A stretch of DNA of 64,000 bases, from NCBI RefSeq assembly GCF_002095575.1, contig NZ_MLJJ01000019.1, positions 1 to 64,000 on the forward strand, given 5' to 3'. This stretch comes from Pantoea septica (lineage in GTDB: Bacteria; Pseudomonadota; Gammaproteobacteria; Enterobacterales; Enterobacteriaceae). Below, one piece after another: positions 39,346-50,832 of the stretch. The notes under the pieces were generated by a model. That model was not told the DNA's origin. It made no database searches and worked only from the letters and a program-made list of their open reading frames with translations. The first letter of the stretch is position 1; every line of letters starts with the position of its first letter. Position numbers and translations under genes: made by a program.

Positions 39346-40092
39346 TTACGCGCCGCCGGCTATCAGGACACGCTCGCCGCTGATATAGGCGGCCTCCTCC
39401 GAGGCGAGAAACAGCGCCACCTGCGCCACATCCTCCGGCAGTCCGAAACGCCCCAGCGGCGTCGCCGCCAGCAGCTGCGCCTTGAGCTGCGGATTGAGCT
39501 TCTTCGCGGTCAACAGCCCTTCCGTCATAATGATGCCCGGCGCCAGCGCGTTAACGCGAATATTGCGCGGGCCCAGCTCGCGCGCCAGCCCCTGCGTCAG
39601 CGTATCGATCGCGCCTTTGGTCGTCGCCCAGAGTACCGAACCGGGCGTGCTCTGCTGGCTGTTCAGCGCGCTAAGATTGATGATGCAGCCGCCGTGCGCC
39701 GGGAACCGCCGCGCCGCCTGCTGGCAAACCAGCAGCGTGCCCAGCAGATTTACGTTGAGCTGCTGCTGCATCTCCAGCAGGCTCAGGGCGCTAAACTCGC
39801 CGTAATGGAACTGACCGGCGTTATTGACCACGATATCGGGCGCGCCGAAGTGCGCCAGCGCGGTTTCGAACAGCCGCTCGACGTCCGCTTCGCGGGAAAT
39901 ATCCGCCTGTACCGCCAGCCCTTCGCTGCCCAACGTGCGAATGTCGCTCACCACATCCGCCGCGCCCACCTCATCCTGGCGGTAGTTGACGACTACGCGC
40001 GCGCCGGCTGCGGCGAACGCCATAGCAATCGCCGCGCCAATGCCTTTCGAGGCGCCCGTCACCAGCGCAATTTTTCCGTCAAGTGCTTTCAT
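39346..40092 (-). CDS. SDR-family oxidoreductase with Trp at the catalytic Tyr position
   Basis: A 248-residue classical-type short-chain dehydrogenase, cytoplasmic, with the NADP-binding VTGASKGIGAA, the NNAG motif at 90-93, the catalytic-region Ser 141 (NLSAL) and Lys 159. The usual YxxxK reads W155-A-T-T-K159: the proton-donor Tyr is replaced by Trp, read directly from a TGG codon. The C-terminal APGIIMTEG and LIAGGA segments are intact, so this is not a decayed gene. ATG at 40092 follows GGAGAGA; a frame to 40179 extends into the regulatory gap. It is divergent from an AraC-type regulator that probably controls it. Substrate unknown. Not part of the E. coli deaD-yhbW interval. Confidence 0.85.
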   Translation of the reverse strand: MKALDGKIALVTGASKGIGAAIAMAFAAAGARVVVNYRQDEVGAADVVSDIRTLGSEGLAVQADISREADVERLFETALAHFGAPDIVVNNAGQFHYGEFSALSLLEMQQQLNVNLLGTLLVCQQAARRFPAHGGCIINLSALNSQQSTPGSVLWATTKGAIDTLTQGLARELGPRNIRVNALAPGIIMTEGLLTAKKLNPQLKAQLLAATPLGRFGLPEDVAQVALFLASEEAAYISGERVLIAGGA

Positions 40093-40159
40093 CTTGTCTC
40101 TCCACCTGAGTATCGCGTTTGCAAAATATGCGCTTTCAGGTCGAATGTGCGGTAGCGCA

Positions 40160-40189
40160 ATCCTGCAAGTCTCTTGCACGATCCTGCAA
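40160..40189. promoter_or_regulatory. Candidate operator repeats between SDR and AraC-type genes
   Basis: ATCCTGCAA occurs at 40160-40168 and again at 40181-40189, exactly 21 bases apart, two helical turns. Between them TGCAAG-TCT-CTTGCA (40164-40178) is a perfect palindrome. Direct repeats on one DNA face are typical AraC-family sites. Confidence 0.6.
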
Positions 40190-40272
40190 ATCTGGCGACG
40201 AGGCGGGTGCGTTCGTCGCGGGTTCGGGTAACATGTTCACTACCATTTACTCGCGGGGAAAAGGAAGAGGAT

Positions 40273-41175
40273 ATGGCGGAACCGGCGCAGCTGGCGCATC
40301 TGGCGCAGCTTATCGCGCGTCATGCGGCCGACGATGGCCGTCACGACAGCGCGATTGATTTTCTCTTTTTCGGCCGCAGCTCCCGGCCGTCCGAACCCAC
40401 CTATCATGCTCAGTGGGCCAGCTTCGCGCTGGTGGCGCAGGGCGGAAAGGCGCTGCGTATGGGTGAGGAGATTATTCATTACGGCCCCGGCGATCTGCTG
40501 CTGGTAACCATGGATATGCCGGTGCGCTCCTGCGTAACGATCGCCACGCCCGAGAAGCCGAATCTTGGCATCGGCATCTCCATAAACGAGGAGAGACTGA
40601 TGCGCTACCTCGACAGGTTTCCGCTAACTTCGCCGCTGGTGGAGGCGCGCACCGAGCGCGGCATCGCCGCGCACAAAGTGTCGCCGCTGCTGGTGGATGC
40701 GGTTATCCGCCTGGTTCGCCTGCTGGATCAGCCGCAGGATATCGCCGCGCTGGCGCCGCTTATCGAGCAGGAGATCTTCTATCGTCTGCTGACCGGTCCG
40801 GAAGGCGGCCGCATCCTCAACATGGCGCTGGCGGAGCGGCCGGGCAACAAGGTGGCGCGCGCGGCGCGCTGGCTGCGGGAGAATTTTCATCAGCCGTTGA
40901 AAATCGGCCGGCTCGCCAGCAGCGTCGGCATGAGCGCCTCTTCGCTGCACCATCATTTCAAAGCGGTCACGGCGATGACGCCGATGCAGTATCAGAAGCA
41001 GCTGCGCCTCAACGAGGCGCGACGGCTGATGATGGTAGAGAAGCTGGATGCCGGAACGGCGGGCTATCGCGTAGGGTATCAGAGCGCGTCGCAGTTCAGC
41101 CGGGAGTACAGCCGTTTTTACGGCCGATCTCCCGCGCGCGACGTGCGCCAGCTGGCGGTGGGGCCGGAAGCGTAG
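40273..41175 (+). CDS. AraC-family transcriptional regulator (AraC_N/YqhC type)
   Basis: A 300-residue regulator. The N-terminal half (about 25-180) resembles the AraC_N sensor domain seen in YqhC-like proteins, with VAQGGKALRMGEEIIHYGPG and the DMPV segment. The C-terminal half has two helix-turn-helix units: LKIGRLASSVGMSASSLHHHFK and a second around DAGTAGYRVGYQSASQFSREYSR, followed by FYGRSP. ATG at 40273 (MAEPAQL) follows AAGGAAGAGG. It is divergent from the SDR gene across a 180-base gap with paired operator-like repeats. The inducer is unknown; YqhC itself responds to aldehydes. Confidence 0.9.
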   Translation: MAEPAQLAHLAQLIARHAADDGRHDSAIDFLFFGRSSRPSEPTYHAQWASFALVAQGGKALRMGEEIIHYGPGDLLLVTMDMPVRSCVTIATPEKPNLGIGISINEERLMRYLDRFPLTSPLVEARTERGIAAHKVSPLLVDAVIRLVRLLDQPQDIAALAPLIEQEIFYRLLTGPEGGRILNMALAERPGNKVARAARWLRENFHQPLKIGRLASSVGMSASSLHHHFKAVTAMTPMQYQKQLRLNEARRLMMVEKLDAGTAGYRVGYQSASQFSREYSRFYGRSPARDVRQLAVGPEA

Positions 41176-41193
41176 CGCCCACCGTAGAAGAGC

Positions 41194-42204
41194 TTACAGC
41201 GAGCGGGCCGCTTCCATCGCGATGGCGAAGGAGCGCAGACGCGCCTCGGTATCGAAGATTTGGCCGTTGACCATGATCTCGTCCGCCTGGGTTTCACGCA
41301 TCAGTCCGGCCAGGCCGTGACGCACTTTGTCGATATCACCCACCAGCGACATGCTCAGCGCCTGCTGCACGCCATACTGCTCTGAAGGCGACCACAGATT
41401 ATCCATGTTTTCCACCGGCGCAGGCAGCGGGCCCGGCTTGCCGCGGCGCAGGTTGATAAACTGCTGCTGCTGCGAGGTGAACAGGAAGCGCGCGTCGCGC
41501 TCGCTGTCGGCGGCGACGACGTTGATGCAGACCATGGCGTACGGTTTGTCCAGACGCGCCGAAGGCTGGAATTTTTCACGATAGAGATGCAGCGCCTGGA
41601 ACAGCTGATCGGGCGCGAAGTGCGACGCAAAGGCGAACGGCAGGCCGAGCTGCGCCGAGAGCTGTGCGCTGTAGAGGCTGGAGCCAAGCAGCCAGACTGG
41701 GATCTTCATGCCAAGGCCCGGCACGGGCTGAACCGGCGGCTGCGCATCTTCGTCGGCGTCGAACCAGTTAATCAGCTCCTGAACATCATCCGGGAAGGTA
41801 TCCGCATGGATGCTGGAGAGGTGGCGGCGCAGCGCCATCATGGTGCGCTGATCGGAGCCCGGCGCGCGGCCCAGGCCTAAATCGATGCGGCCGGGATAGA
41901 GCGACGCCAGGGTGCCGAACTGTTCGGCGATCACCAGCGGCGCATGGTTCGGCAGCATAATGCCGCCCGATCCCAGATGCAGGGTAGTGGTGTTGGCCGC
42001 CAGATAGCCGATCAGCACCGAGGTCGCCGCGCTGGCGATGCCGGTCATATTATGATGCTCGGCCAGCCAGTAACGTTCATAGCCCAACGCTTCCGCCTGA
42101 CGCGCCAGCGCCAGCGAGGTATGAAAGGCATCGCGCGGGGTGGCACCCTGCGGAATCGGCGCCAGATCCAGCACGGAAAGACGAAGGGGTTTTTTCTCAG
42201 ACAT
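41194..42204 (-). CDS. yhbW: YhbW, luciferase-like (LLM) flavin oxidoreductase
   Basis: A 336-residue protein of the bacterial luciferase-like monooxygenase group, very close to E. coli Yhb[58 protein letters not shown] and [12 protein letters not shown]. Substrate unproven. ATG at 42204 follows TGGAGTG; a GTG six bases upstream is less likely. It follows ubiV on the same strand after 116 bases and converges on the AraC-type gene. Confidence 0.93.
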   Translation of the reverse strand: MSEKKPLRLSVLDLAPIPQGATPRDAFHTSLALARQAEALGYERYWLAEHHNMTGIASAATSVLIGYLAANTTTLHLGSGGIMLPNHAPLVIAEQFGTLASLYPGRIDLGLGRAPGSDQRTMMALRRHLSSIHADTFPDDVQELINWFDADEDAQPPVQPVPGLGMKIPVWLLGSSLYSAQLSAQLGLPFAFASHFAPDQLFQALHLYREKFQPSARLDKPYAMVCINVVAADSERDARFLFTSQQQQFINLRRGKPGPLPAPVENMDNLWSPSEQYGVQQALSMSLVGDIDKVRHGLAGLMRETQADEIMVNGQIFDTEARLRSFAIAMEAARSL

Positions 42205-42320
42205 GGGCACTCCAGTTGGGTATGGCGCAGGTGATGATTAACCTGCACCAACCAGTATTACGTAATAATGCCCATATTAAAACTGCTAACAAAGGCAGGC
42301 GGATAGCCTGTATGTGCCTT

Positions 42321-43202
42321 TCAGGATGTCAGCAGCCTCATGCCGGCCACTTTACGCCAGTAGCCGTTGCAGTCGTTGCCGTTGGCCATCATCAACGGCG
42401 ACTGCCCCTCTTCATTGGCGCGGAAGCGGGCGATCTCATCCAGCGTCGCGGCGTTTTGCGGCGACAGACGCAGAATATCGACCCAGCCGCGCATGCCGAC
42501 CAGATCGTTGCCGAGGTTGTAGCAGTAGCCGCTCATGGTCTGAATGCCGTTCAGCACGAAGACCTGCTGACCCTCCTGCGAGTGGACGCGGCGTCCGTTA
42601 GGGTAGTTGATGCAGCAGGTCTGACAGTCGTCTTTGGCGCGATGTTCGGCGCGAGCGGTAAAGCAGCGCGCCGACAGCGCCAGCGGCAGATAGCCGTAGC
42701 CCAGCACTTCGACCTCGAACCGGCTGCGGATGTTACGCTCCTCGCTCTGCCAGAGCAGCTGCAGCAGCCAGTCGCGCGACATCTCTACCGGCATGCACCA
42801 GCGCGTCATCCCCTCTTTTACCAGCAGATGCAGGGTTTCGACGTTATAGACGTTGAGCGTTGGTCCGGCGACAAAAGGCAGGCCGCGCTCGGCCGCCATA
42901 TTCACCGTGCCGACGTCGTTGGCCTCGATGAGAAATTCGCCGTTATCGACGTAGCGCTTCAGCTCTTTCAGCTCCGAGGGCGACTGAAGCAGCGCCAGCG
43001 TGCTCAGCACCACCTGCTTGCCGCTGGCCGCCAGCTCGCGCGCCATCTCCATCCAGCGCTGATACGGGGTGGCGCGTCGTTTGCTGCACACCGCTTCGCC
43101 AAGGTAGACGATATCTGCGCTGCTGTTCGCCACCTGCTGATAAAAGCTCGCCAGCTGCTCTGTCGGCCAGTACCACAGCACCGGACCGATTGCGTATTGC
43201 AT
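42321..43202 (-). CDS. ubiV: UbiV, O2-independent ubiquinone hydroxylation subunit
   Basis: UbiV with UbiU hydroxylates the ubiquinone ring without oxygen. The 293-residue U32-peptidase-like protein keeps the four Fe-S cysteines of the E. coli protein: Cys 39 (EAVCS), Cys 180, Cys 193 and Cys 197 in DDCQTCC. ATG at 43202 (MQYAIGPVL) follows AAGGAGAA; the frame runs on back to 43397 inside ubiU. It starts 10 bases after ubiU, one operon. Confidence 0.96.
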   Translation of the reverse strand: MQYAIGPVLWYWPTEQLASFYQQVANSSADIVYLGEAVCSKRRATPYQRWMEMARELAASGKQVVLSTLALLQSPSELKELKRYVDNGEFLIEANDVGTVNMAAERGLPFVAGPTLNVYNVETLHLLVKEGMTRWCMPVEMSRDWLLQLLWQSEERNIRSRFEVEVLGYGYLPLALSARCFTARAEHRAKDDCQTCCINYPNGRRVHSQEGQQVFVLNGIQTMSGYCYNLGNDLVGMRGWVDILRLSPQNAATLDEIARFRANEEGQSPLMMANGNDCNGYWRKVAGMRLLTS

Positions 43203-43212
43203 TCTGTTCTCC

Positions 43213-44208
43213 TTATTGCCATTCACGGTGGTAAGCGCCAAGCGTGGTCTGCGAGCCTTCGGAGAGCTCATCGAGCGCCGCCGTCCAGGCCTCGGTGACC
43301 GCAAAGTTCTCCGGCTCGCGCCTGCAGCGATCGATCGCCTGGCGCCAGACGCGCGCCACCTGCGCCACATAGGCCGGGCTGCGCTGGCGTCCCTCAATCT
43401 TCACCGAGGCGACGCCAGCGCGCAGCAGATCCGGCAGCAGCGTCAGGGTATTGAGGCTGGTGGGCTCCTCCAGCACGTGATAACGCTGCCCGTCGACCTG
43501 ATAGCGGCCTTTACACAGCGTGGGATAGCCGGCGCTCTCATCCGGCGCGTAGCGGTCGATCAGCACGTCGTTAAGGCGCGATTCCATGCCGTTGGGCGTT
43601 TGCTGCCAGCGCACGAACTTCGCCGGCGAGCAGGCGCCCGCGCTGTTGGGCGACTCTCCGGTCAGCCAGGAGGAGAGATAGCAGCGGCCTTCCGCCATAA
43701 TGCAGAGGCTGCCGAAGGCGAAGACCTCGAGCGGCACCGGCGTTTCGCGCGCCAGCTGCTTCACCTGATGCAGCGACAGCACGCGCGGCAGCACCACGCG
43801 GCTCAGCGCAAAGTGACGATGGTAGAAGCGCACCGCCTCCAGATTGGTGGCGGAGGCCTGCACCGACAGATGACGTTCAACCTCGGGATAGCGCTGCGCG
43901 GCGTACTCCAGCGTGGCGATATCGGCAAGGATCAGCGCGTCCGCGCCGTTTTGCGCCGCCACGTCGATGGCGCGTTGCCAGCGGTCCATGCCGTCAGGAT
44001 GAGCGAAGGTATTAATGGCGACATGTAATTTACGGCGATGCTGATGCAGATAGCGCGCCGCTTCCGCCAGCTTCTTGTCGGTAAAGTTCAGCCCGGCGAA
44101 GTGGCGCGCGTTGGTGTCATCTTTCAGTCCGACATACACCGCATCGGCGCCATTCTCCACCGCTGAACGCACGGCGGGCAGATTGCCGGCCGGACACAGC
44201 AGTTCCAT
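43213..44208 (-). CDS. ubiU: UbiU, O2-independent ubiquinone hydroxylation subunit
   Basis: Partner of UbiV; the 331 residues equal E. coli UbiU. It begins MELLCPAGNLP and has SVQASATN, then the Fe-S cysteines Cys 169, Cys 176, Cys 193 and Cys 232 at the same numbers as in E. coli. GAGGGAT lies before the ATG at 44208. It is divergent from ubiT across 203 bases. E. coli ubiUV is FNR-activated; only FNR half-sites (TTGAT) were found here. Confidence 0.96.
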   Translation of the reverse strand: MELLCPAGNLPAVRSAVENGADAVYVGLKDDTNARHFAGLNFTDKKLAEAARYLHQHRRKLHVAINTFAHPDGMDRWQRAIDVAAQNGADALILADIATLEYAAQRYPEVERHLSVQASATNLEAVRFYHRHFALSRVVLPRVLSLHQVKQLARETPVPLEVFAFGSLCIMAEGRCYLSSWLTGESPNSAGACSPAKFVRWQQTPNGMESRLNDVLIDRYAPDESAGYPTLCKGRYQVDGQRYHVLEEPTSLNTLTLLPDLLRAGVASVKIEGRQRSPAYVAQVARVWRQAIDRCRREPENFAVTEAWTAALDELSEGSQTTLGAYHREWQ

Positions 44209-44411
44209 AGTGATCCCTCGTCGACAGGATAAGGCGACGAGTCTAGGCAAGCGGGCGGGGGGAAATGTTGATTTGGGGCAGTGAATCGCCAGTTGACGAG
44301 ACAGATAGCGGAAAATTCGCGCAGCGTGGCGGTGAAATTATTGATCTCGGCTGCGGCGTGCGGCGGCGGATGTGGCAATATACCTGAAATTTTCTAAAGG
44401 GAGAGACGCTC

Positions 44412-44936
44412 GTGTTTCAACAGTTACGTGCTGAGTTAGTGAAAAAAGGCCCGAAATTCCTGGCGTTACCTGTTTCGCTGACCCCGTTCCCGCTAAAAAA
44501 AGCCTTTCTGCAACAACTCCTAAACTGGCAATTTCGTCATGCTTTGGCGGAAGGTGAGTTAGACTTTCTGCAGGCGCGTCATCTGGGTATCGAGATCGCG
44601 GATGTGGGTTTACGCTGGATTACCACCATTGAAGAGGGCCAGCTCAGGGTCGTACAGAATGCCGAAGCGGACGTCTGGTTTCGCGGCAATGCTAACGATC
44701 TGCTGCTGGTCGCCGCCCGTAAAGCGGATCCGGATATGCTGTTTTTCCAGCGTCGTCTGCTGATCGAAGGCGACACGGAGCTGGGACTGGAGGTAAAAAA
44801 CCTGATGGATGCTCTGGAACTCGAGGCCATGCCCACGGCGTTGCGCACGGGACTGCAGCAGCTGGCTGCGTTTGTCGAAGCGGGATTGAAACAGGACGCG
44901 AAGGCCGCACAGGCGCGCGCGGAGAGTGTATGTTAA
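44412..44936 (+). CDS. ubiT: UbiT, SCP2-domain ubiquinone accessory protein
   Basis: UbiT is the lipid-binding accessory factor of anaerobic ubiquinone synthesis. The 174-residue protein has an SCP2 domain over most of its length: LDFLQARHLGIEIADVGLRW, ADVWFRGNANDLLLVAARKADPDMLFFQRRL and GDTELGLEVKNLMD. The start codon is GTG, with AAAGGGAGAG upstream. It overlaps yhbS by seven bases and is divergent from ubiU. Confidence 0.95.
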   Translation: MFQQLRAELVKKGPKFLALPVSLTPFPLKKAFLQQLLNWQFRHALAEGELDFLQARHLGIEIADVGLRWITTIEEGQLRVVQNAEADVWFRGNANDLLLVAARKADPDMLFFQRRLLIEGDTELGLEVKNLMDALELEAMPTALRTGLQQLAAFVEAGLKQDAKAAQARAESVC

Positions 44937-45436
44937 TTCGCACAGAAATAGGCGTGGATGCGGCAAGCATCGACAGTTTGTTAAGACGCAGCTTCAAGAG
45001 CGAAGCGGAAGCCGAACTGGTGCAGCAGCTGCGGGAAGACGGGCTGCTGACGCTGGGCGTGGTGGCGACGGACGATGAAGGCCAGGTGCTGGGCTACGCC
45101 GCGTTTAGCCCGGTGACCTTGCAGGGCGAAGATCGCAACTGGGTCGGCCTGGCGCCGCTGGCGGTAGATGAAAGCGTGCGCGGCCAGAAAATCGGCGAAC
45201 AGCTGATCTACGCCGGGCTGGATACGCTGAATGAGTTCGGCTACGGCGCGGTGGTGGTGGTGGGCGATCCGGCTTATTACAATCGCTTCGGCTTTGAGCC
45301 GGCCGCGCGCCACGGGCTACGCTGTCGCTGGCCGGGTGCCGAAGCGGCGTTTCAGGTCTATCGCCTGGCGGACGACGCCTTCGTCGGCGCGGAAGGCGAG
45401 ATCGATTTTGCCGAGCCGTTTAGCCGGCTTGCGTAA
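44930..45436 (+). CDS. yhbS: YhbS, GNAT-family acetyltransferase
   Basis: A 168-residue GNAT protein: [27 protein letters not shown] (acetyl-CoA loop, RGxxxG type), [18 protein letters not shown] and FAEPFSRLA at the end. This fits E. coli YhbS, a predicted acetyltransferase. It overlaps ubiT by seven bases, so it is coupled with it. It runs 17 bases into the convergent yhbQ. Confidence 0.93.
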   Translation: MLIRTEIGVDAASIDSLLRRSFKSEAEAELVQQLREDGLLTLGVVATDDEGQVLGYAAFSPVTLQGEDRNWVGLAPLAVDESVRGQKIGEQLIYAGLDTLNEFGYGAVVVVGDPAYYNRFGFEPAARHGLRCRWPGAEAAFQVYRLADDAFVGAEGEIDFAEPFSRLA

Positions 45437-45707
45437 GCCAGCTGGAGAGGCAGTCCGGCTGCTGCGCCACCAGCCGCAGCTTCTGCTGGCGGCTGAGCTG
45501 CTTGACCTGGTACTCCAGCCGCGACGCCGCGGCGCGGTCGCCGGCGTCGCAGCGATACACCAGCGCCAGCGGGCCTCTGCCGCGCAGCGCGCGCGCGCCG
45601 CGTCCGGCTGCATGCTGCTCAACGCGCCGCGTCACGTCGGTGGTGATGCCGGTATAGAGCGCGCCGGCGGCGGTCTGGACGATATAGAACTGCCAGCTCT
45701 CATTCAT
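45420..45707 (-). CDS. yhbQ: YhbQ, GIY-YIG domain protein
   Basis: A 95-residue single-domain GIY-YIG protein. The first motif reads [19 protein letters not shown], the Arg follows in TRRVEQH, and [10 protein letters not shown] and EYQVKQLSR complete the fold. E. coli YhbQ is a DNA endonuclease of this type. ATG 45707 (MNESW) fits the family; ATG 45716 would add MQI and shares the AGGG site. The end overlaps yhbS convergently by 17 bases. Confidence 0.93.
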   Translation of the reverse strand: MNESWQFYIVQTAAGALYTGITTDVTRRVEQHAAGRGARALRGRGPLALVYRCDAGDRAAASRLEYQVKQLSRQQKLRLVAQQPDCLSSWLTQAG

Positions 45708-45794
45708 AATCTGCATCCCTGAATCTTTACTGCCGGGCAGTGTAGCGCGCCCGCGGCGCGGCGGCTATCCGGCAATCTTTGCACGGAGCAATAG

Positions 45795-46254
<460 letters not shown>

Positions 46255-46262
46255 AGCCGGCT

Positions 46263-46784
46263 TTACGACGCCTGCAGAATACGCAGCGACTCGCGGTTAA
46301 AGGCGGGCAGATCGTCCGGGGTGCGGCTGGTGACGAGACGATCGTCATCCACAATCACCTCTTCGTCATAGAAGTCCGCGCCGGCGTTGCGCAGGTCGAT
46401 AGCGATCGCCTTCACGCAGGTCATCTTGCGGCCGCGCACGCCGTTCGCGCTGATCAGCAGCTGCGGGCCGTGGCAGATAGCGAAAATCGGTTTGCCGCTG
46501 GCGACGAACTCTTTGGTGAAGGCGACGAAACGGTCGTCGCTGCGCAGCGAATCAGGCGAGTGGCCGCCTGGCAGCAGCAGCGCGTCGAATTCGGCCGGGC
46601 TGACCTCGTCAATGGCGCGGTCGATTTTCACCTGCGCTTCGCCCTGTTTGCCGGTAACGGTTTTACCCGCTTCTTTCTCAATGGTCACCACCTCAAAGCC
46701 CGCCTGTTTGTAGGCATCGGCCGGTGAGGTGAACTCTGAATCTTCAAATTCGTCGGTAATCAACACCGCAATCTTCTTGCTCAT
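46263..46784 (-). CDS. yhbO: YhbO, DJ-1/PfpI family stress protein
   Basis: A 173-residue DJ-1/PfpI protein (E. coli YhbO 172), linked to oxidative and carbonyl stress protection. It has VLITDEFEDSEFTSP, LLPGGHSPD and the nucleophile elbow AICHGPQ with Cys 104. ATG at 46784 has GAGGAGGGG upstream; five more codons exist to 46799. It converges on yhbP and is divergent from yraR. Confidence 0.95.
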   Translation of the reverse strand: MSKKIAVLITDEFEDSEFTSPADAYKQAGFEVVTIEKEAGKTVTGKQGEAQVKIDRAIDEVSPAEFDALLLPGGHSPDSLRSDDRFVAFTKEFVASGKPIFAICHGPQLLISANGVRGRKMTCVKAIAIDLRNAGADFYDEEVIVDDDRLVTSRTPDDLPAFNRESLRILQAS

Positions 46785-46927
46785 TTTTCCCCTCCTCATG
46801 ATGGCTTGCGCACAATGCGCTCTCCTGATGAACAGGTTAAGCCTGGTTGTTTGTGCTAAAAATGCAAGCCAGACGACAAAAGCTGACTATATTTCAGAGT
46901 AATGGCAACAGGTTAGCGGGAGGCGAG

Positions 46928-47554
46928 ATGCATCGTGTATTGGTAACCGGCGCGACGGGACTGGTGGGCGCGCATCTGCTGCGCTTGCTGGTGGCGGATG
47001 CGCGCGTCGACGAAATCATCGCGCCGACGCGTCGTCCGCTGCCGCCGATGAATAAGGTGGTCAATCTGGTGGAGGCGGACCTGACCGACGTACTGCGCCC
47101 GCTCAACGTCGCTATCGACAGCGTATTTTGCTGTCTCGGCACCACGCGCAAAGAGGCGGGCAGCAAAGCGGCGTTTCTGCACGTCGACTATACGCTGGTG
47201 GTGGATACCGGCCTGAACGGCCTGCGGCTGGGGGCGAAGCAGATGGTAGCGGTCAGCGCGCACGGCGCGAATCGCCACTCGCCCTTTTTCTATAACCGGG
47301 TAAAAGGCGAGATGGAGACGGCGCTGCGGCATCAGGGCTGGCCGCGCCTGACGCTGATTCGTCCTTCGCTGCTGCTGGGCGAGCGCACGCGCAAACGTAC
47401 CGGCGAAAGCCTGATGGCGCCGCTGTTCGGCGTGCTGCCCGGCAACTGGCGTTCGGTCTCTGCGCTGGCGGTGGCGAAATGCATGCACGCCTGCGCTTTT
47501 CAGCCGGGCGGCGACCGCGTCGAGATTATCGAGTCGGGGCAAATCCCACGCTAG
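46928..47554 (+). CDS. yraR: YraR, NAD(P)-binding Rossmann-fold protein
   Basis: A 208-residue atypical SDR/NAD(P)-binding protein close to E. coli YraR (211): VLVTGATGLVGAHLLRLL at the N-terminus, CCLGTTRKEAGSKAAF, VSAHGAN and FYNRVKGEMET with the YxxxK-like pair. Substrate unknown. ATG at 46928 follows GGGAGGCGAG; the frame continues back to 46847. The last four bases overlap the end of convergent nrdG, at the join between two chromosomal blocks. Confidence 0.9.
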   Translation: MHRVLVTGATGLVGAHLLRLLVADARVDEIIAPTRRPLPPMNKVVNLVEADLTDVLRPLNVAIDSVFCCLGTTRKEAGSKAAFLHVDYTLVVDTGLNGLRLGAKQMVAVSAHGANRHSPFFYNRVKGEMETALRHQGWPRLTLIRPSLLLGERTRKRTGESLMAPLFGVLPGNWRSVSALAVAKCMHACAFQPGGDRVEIIESGQIPR

Positions 47555-48026
47555 CCGCGCTCTTTGCTCAGATCCCAGATCATCTGGTTGCGGCTGCCGC
47601 GCCACAGCAGCGTCGCATCTTTCTCCGCCTCGACGAAGCGCCCGTCAATCAGCACGTCGATATAGCTCAGCACCTCGCGCTGGGCGCAGCTTAGCTCGGC
47701 GCGCTGATAGCCGGTCCAGAGCCAGATATCTTTTCCGGGACACTCGGCGCGCACGCGTTTCACCAGCCGACGGATATGCGGCACGTTGTGCGGATGCAGC
47801 GGATCGCCGCCGCTCAGCGACAGCCCCTGACGGCGGATGCGCCTGTCCTGCAGGTCGGCGATCAGGCGCTCCTCGTGTTCCAGGGTGAAAGGCGTGCCGG
47901 AGTCGAGCCGCCAGGTGCTCTGGTTATAGCAACCGCGGCACTGATGCTCGCATCCGGCCACGAACAGCGTGCAGCGCGTGCCGGGGCCGTTAACGATATC
48001 GACATCGTAGTAGCGATGAAAATGCA

Positions 48027-48030
<4 letters not shown>
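47551..48030 (-). CDS. nrdG: NrdG, anaerobic ribonucleotide reductase activase
   Basis: Radical-SAM enzyme that installs the glycyl radical on NrdD under anaerobic conditions. The 159 residues have the cluster motif C27-EHQ-C31-RG-C34 and the SAM-binding SLSGGDPLHP, with WTGYQRAEL later. The start shares ATGA with the nrdD stop (48027-48030), so the two are coupled. It converges on yraR with a four-base overlap. Confidence 0.96.
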
Positions 48031-50165
<2,135 letters not shown>

Positions 50166-50207
50166 GCTCTCTCCATCCGCTACATGTTGTGCTGCGGAAG
50201 ATTCTAG

Positions 50208-50262
50208 CCACTATATATGGACATCAGGAGAATATAATCGCCACGGTTTTGACCTGAAGCAA
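50208..50262 (-). promoter_or_regulatory. nrdD control region: possible NrdR and FNR boxes
   Basis: CCACTATATATGGACA (50208-50223) matches the NrdR consensus ACACTATATATAGTGT at 11 of 16 positions. TTGAC-CTGA-AGCAA (50249-50262) matches the FNR pattern TTGATnnnnATCAA at 8 of 10. They lie about 45 and 85 bases before the nrdD start. Confidence 0.5.
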
Positions 50263-50331
50263 AGAAGATCGGGTCGTGGTGCAAAGCCAGGCAGACGAGA
50301 AAACGCTAGGGCAATAAGCGGGGAGAAGGGA

Positions 50332-50355
50332 TGCGCGCTGCGGGCGCAGCGCGCA
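50332..50355. terminator. Perfect GC-rich hairpin after ridA
   Basis: TGCGCGCTGC (50332-50341), GGGC loop, GCAGCGCGCA (50346-50355), eight bases beyond the ridA stop. No T-run, so it is either a weak terminator or an mRNA-end stabiliser. It resembles the hairpin after pepA. Confidence 0.5.
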
Positions 50356-50363
50356 GCGGAGCC

Positions 50364-50750
50364 TTAGCGGCGCAGGGCGATCGCTTCGATCTCGATCTTC
50401 ACGTCTTTCGGCAGACGCGCCACTTCCACGCAGGAACGCGCCGGGAAGCTGGCGTTATGCTCGGTGAAGAAGGCTTCGTAAGTGGCGTTGACGGTAGCGA
50501 AGTCGTTAAGATCCTTGACGAAAACCGTGGTTTTCACGATGTCGCCGACCTGCAGGCCAGCCGCTTCGACGATCGCTTTCACATTTTCCAGCGACTGACG
50601 CGCCTGGGCGTCGATCGCCTCCGGTACCGCGCCGGTCGCCGGATCTACCGGGATCTGGCCGGAGGTGATGATCATACTGCCCAGATCCACGCCCTGCACA
50701 TAGGGACCGATCGCCGCTGGCGCTTTTTCCGTACTGATTTCGCGAGACAT
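50364..50750 (-). CDS. ridA: RidA, reactive enamine/imine deaminase
   Basis: RidA clears 2-aminoacrylate formed by PLP enzymes. The 128 residues equal the family: MSREISTEKAPAAIGPYVQ, ITSGQIPVDP, QSLENVKAIVEAAG and catalytic Arg 105 in FPARSCVEVARLP. AAGGAGC precedes the ATG. It lies 82 bases downstream of pyrI on the same strand, as in E. coli. Confidence 0.97.
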   Translation of the reverse strand: MSREISTEKAPAAIGPYVQGVDLGSMIITSGQIPVDPATGAVPEAIDAQARQSLENVKAIVEAAGLQVGDIVKTTVFVKDLNDFATVNATYEAFFTEHNASFPARSCVEVARLPKDVKIEIEAIALRR

Positions 50751-50832
50751 ACTTGCTCCTTAAGAGTGACGCAGCGGCGGCAAGCCGCCGCTGGCGAGAA
50801 ACATCGCCCCATTATAGGGACGGGCAAGGCGA

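Noticed and set aside
44268-44345. FNR sites in the ubiU/ubiT gap
   Set aside because: Only TTGAT half-sites were found (44268-44272, 44341-44345); the second halves do not fit.
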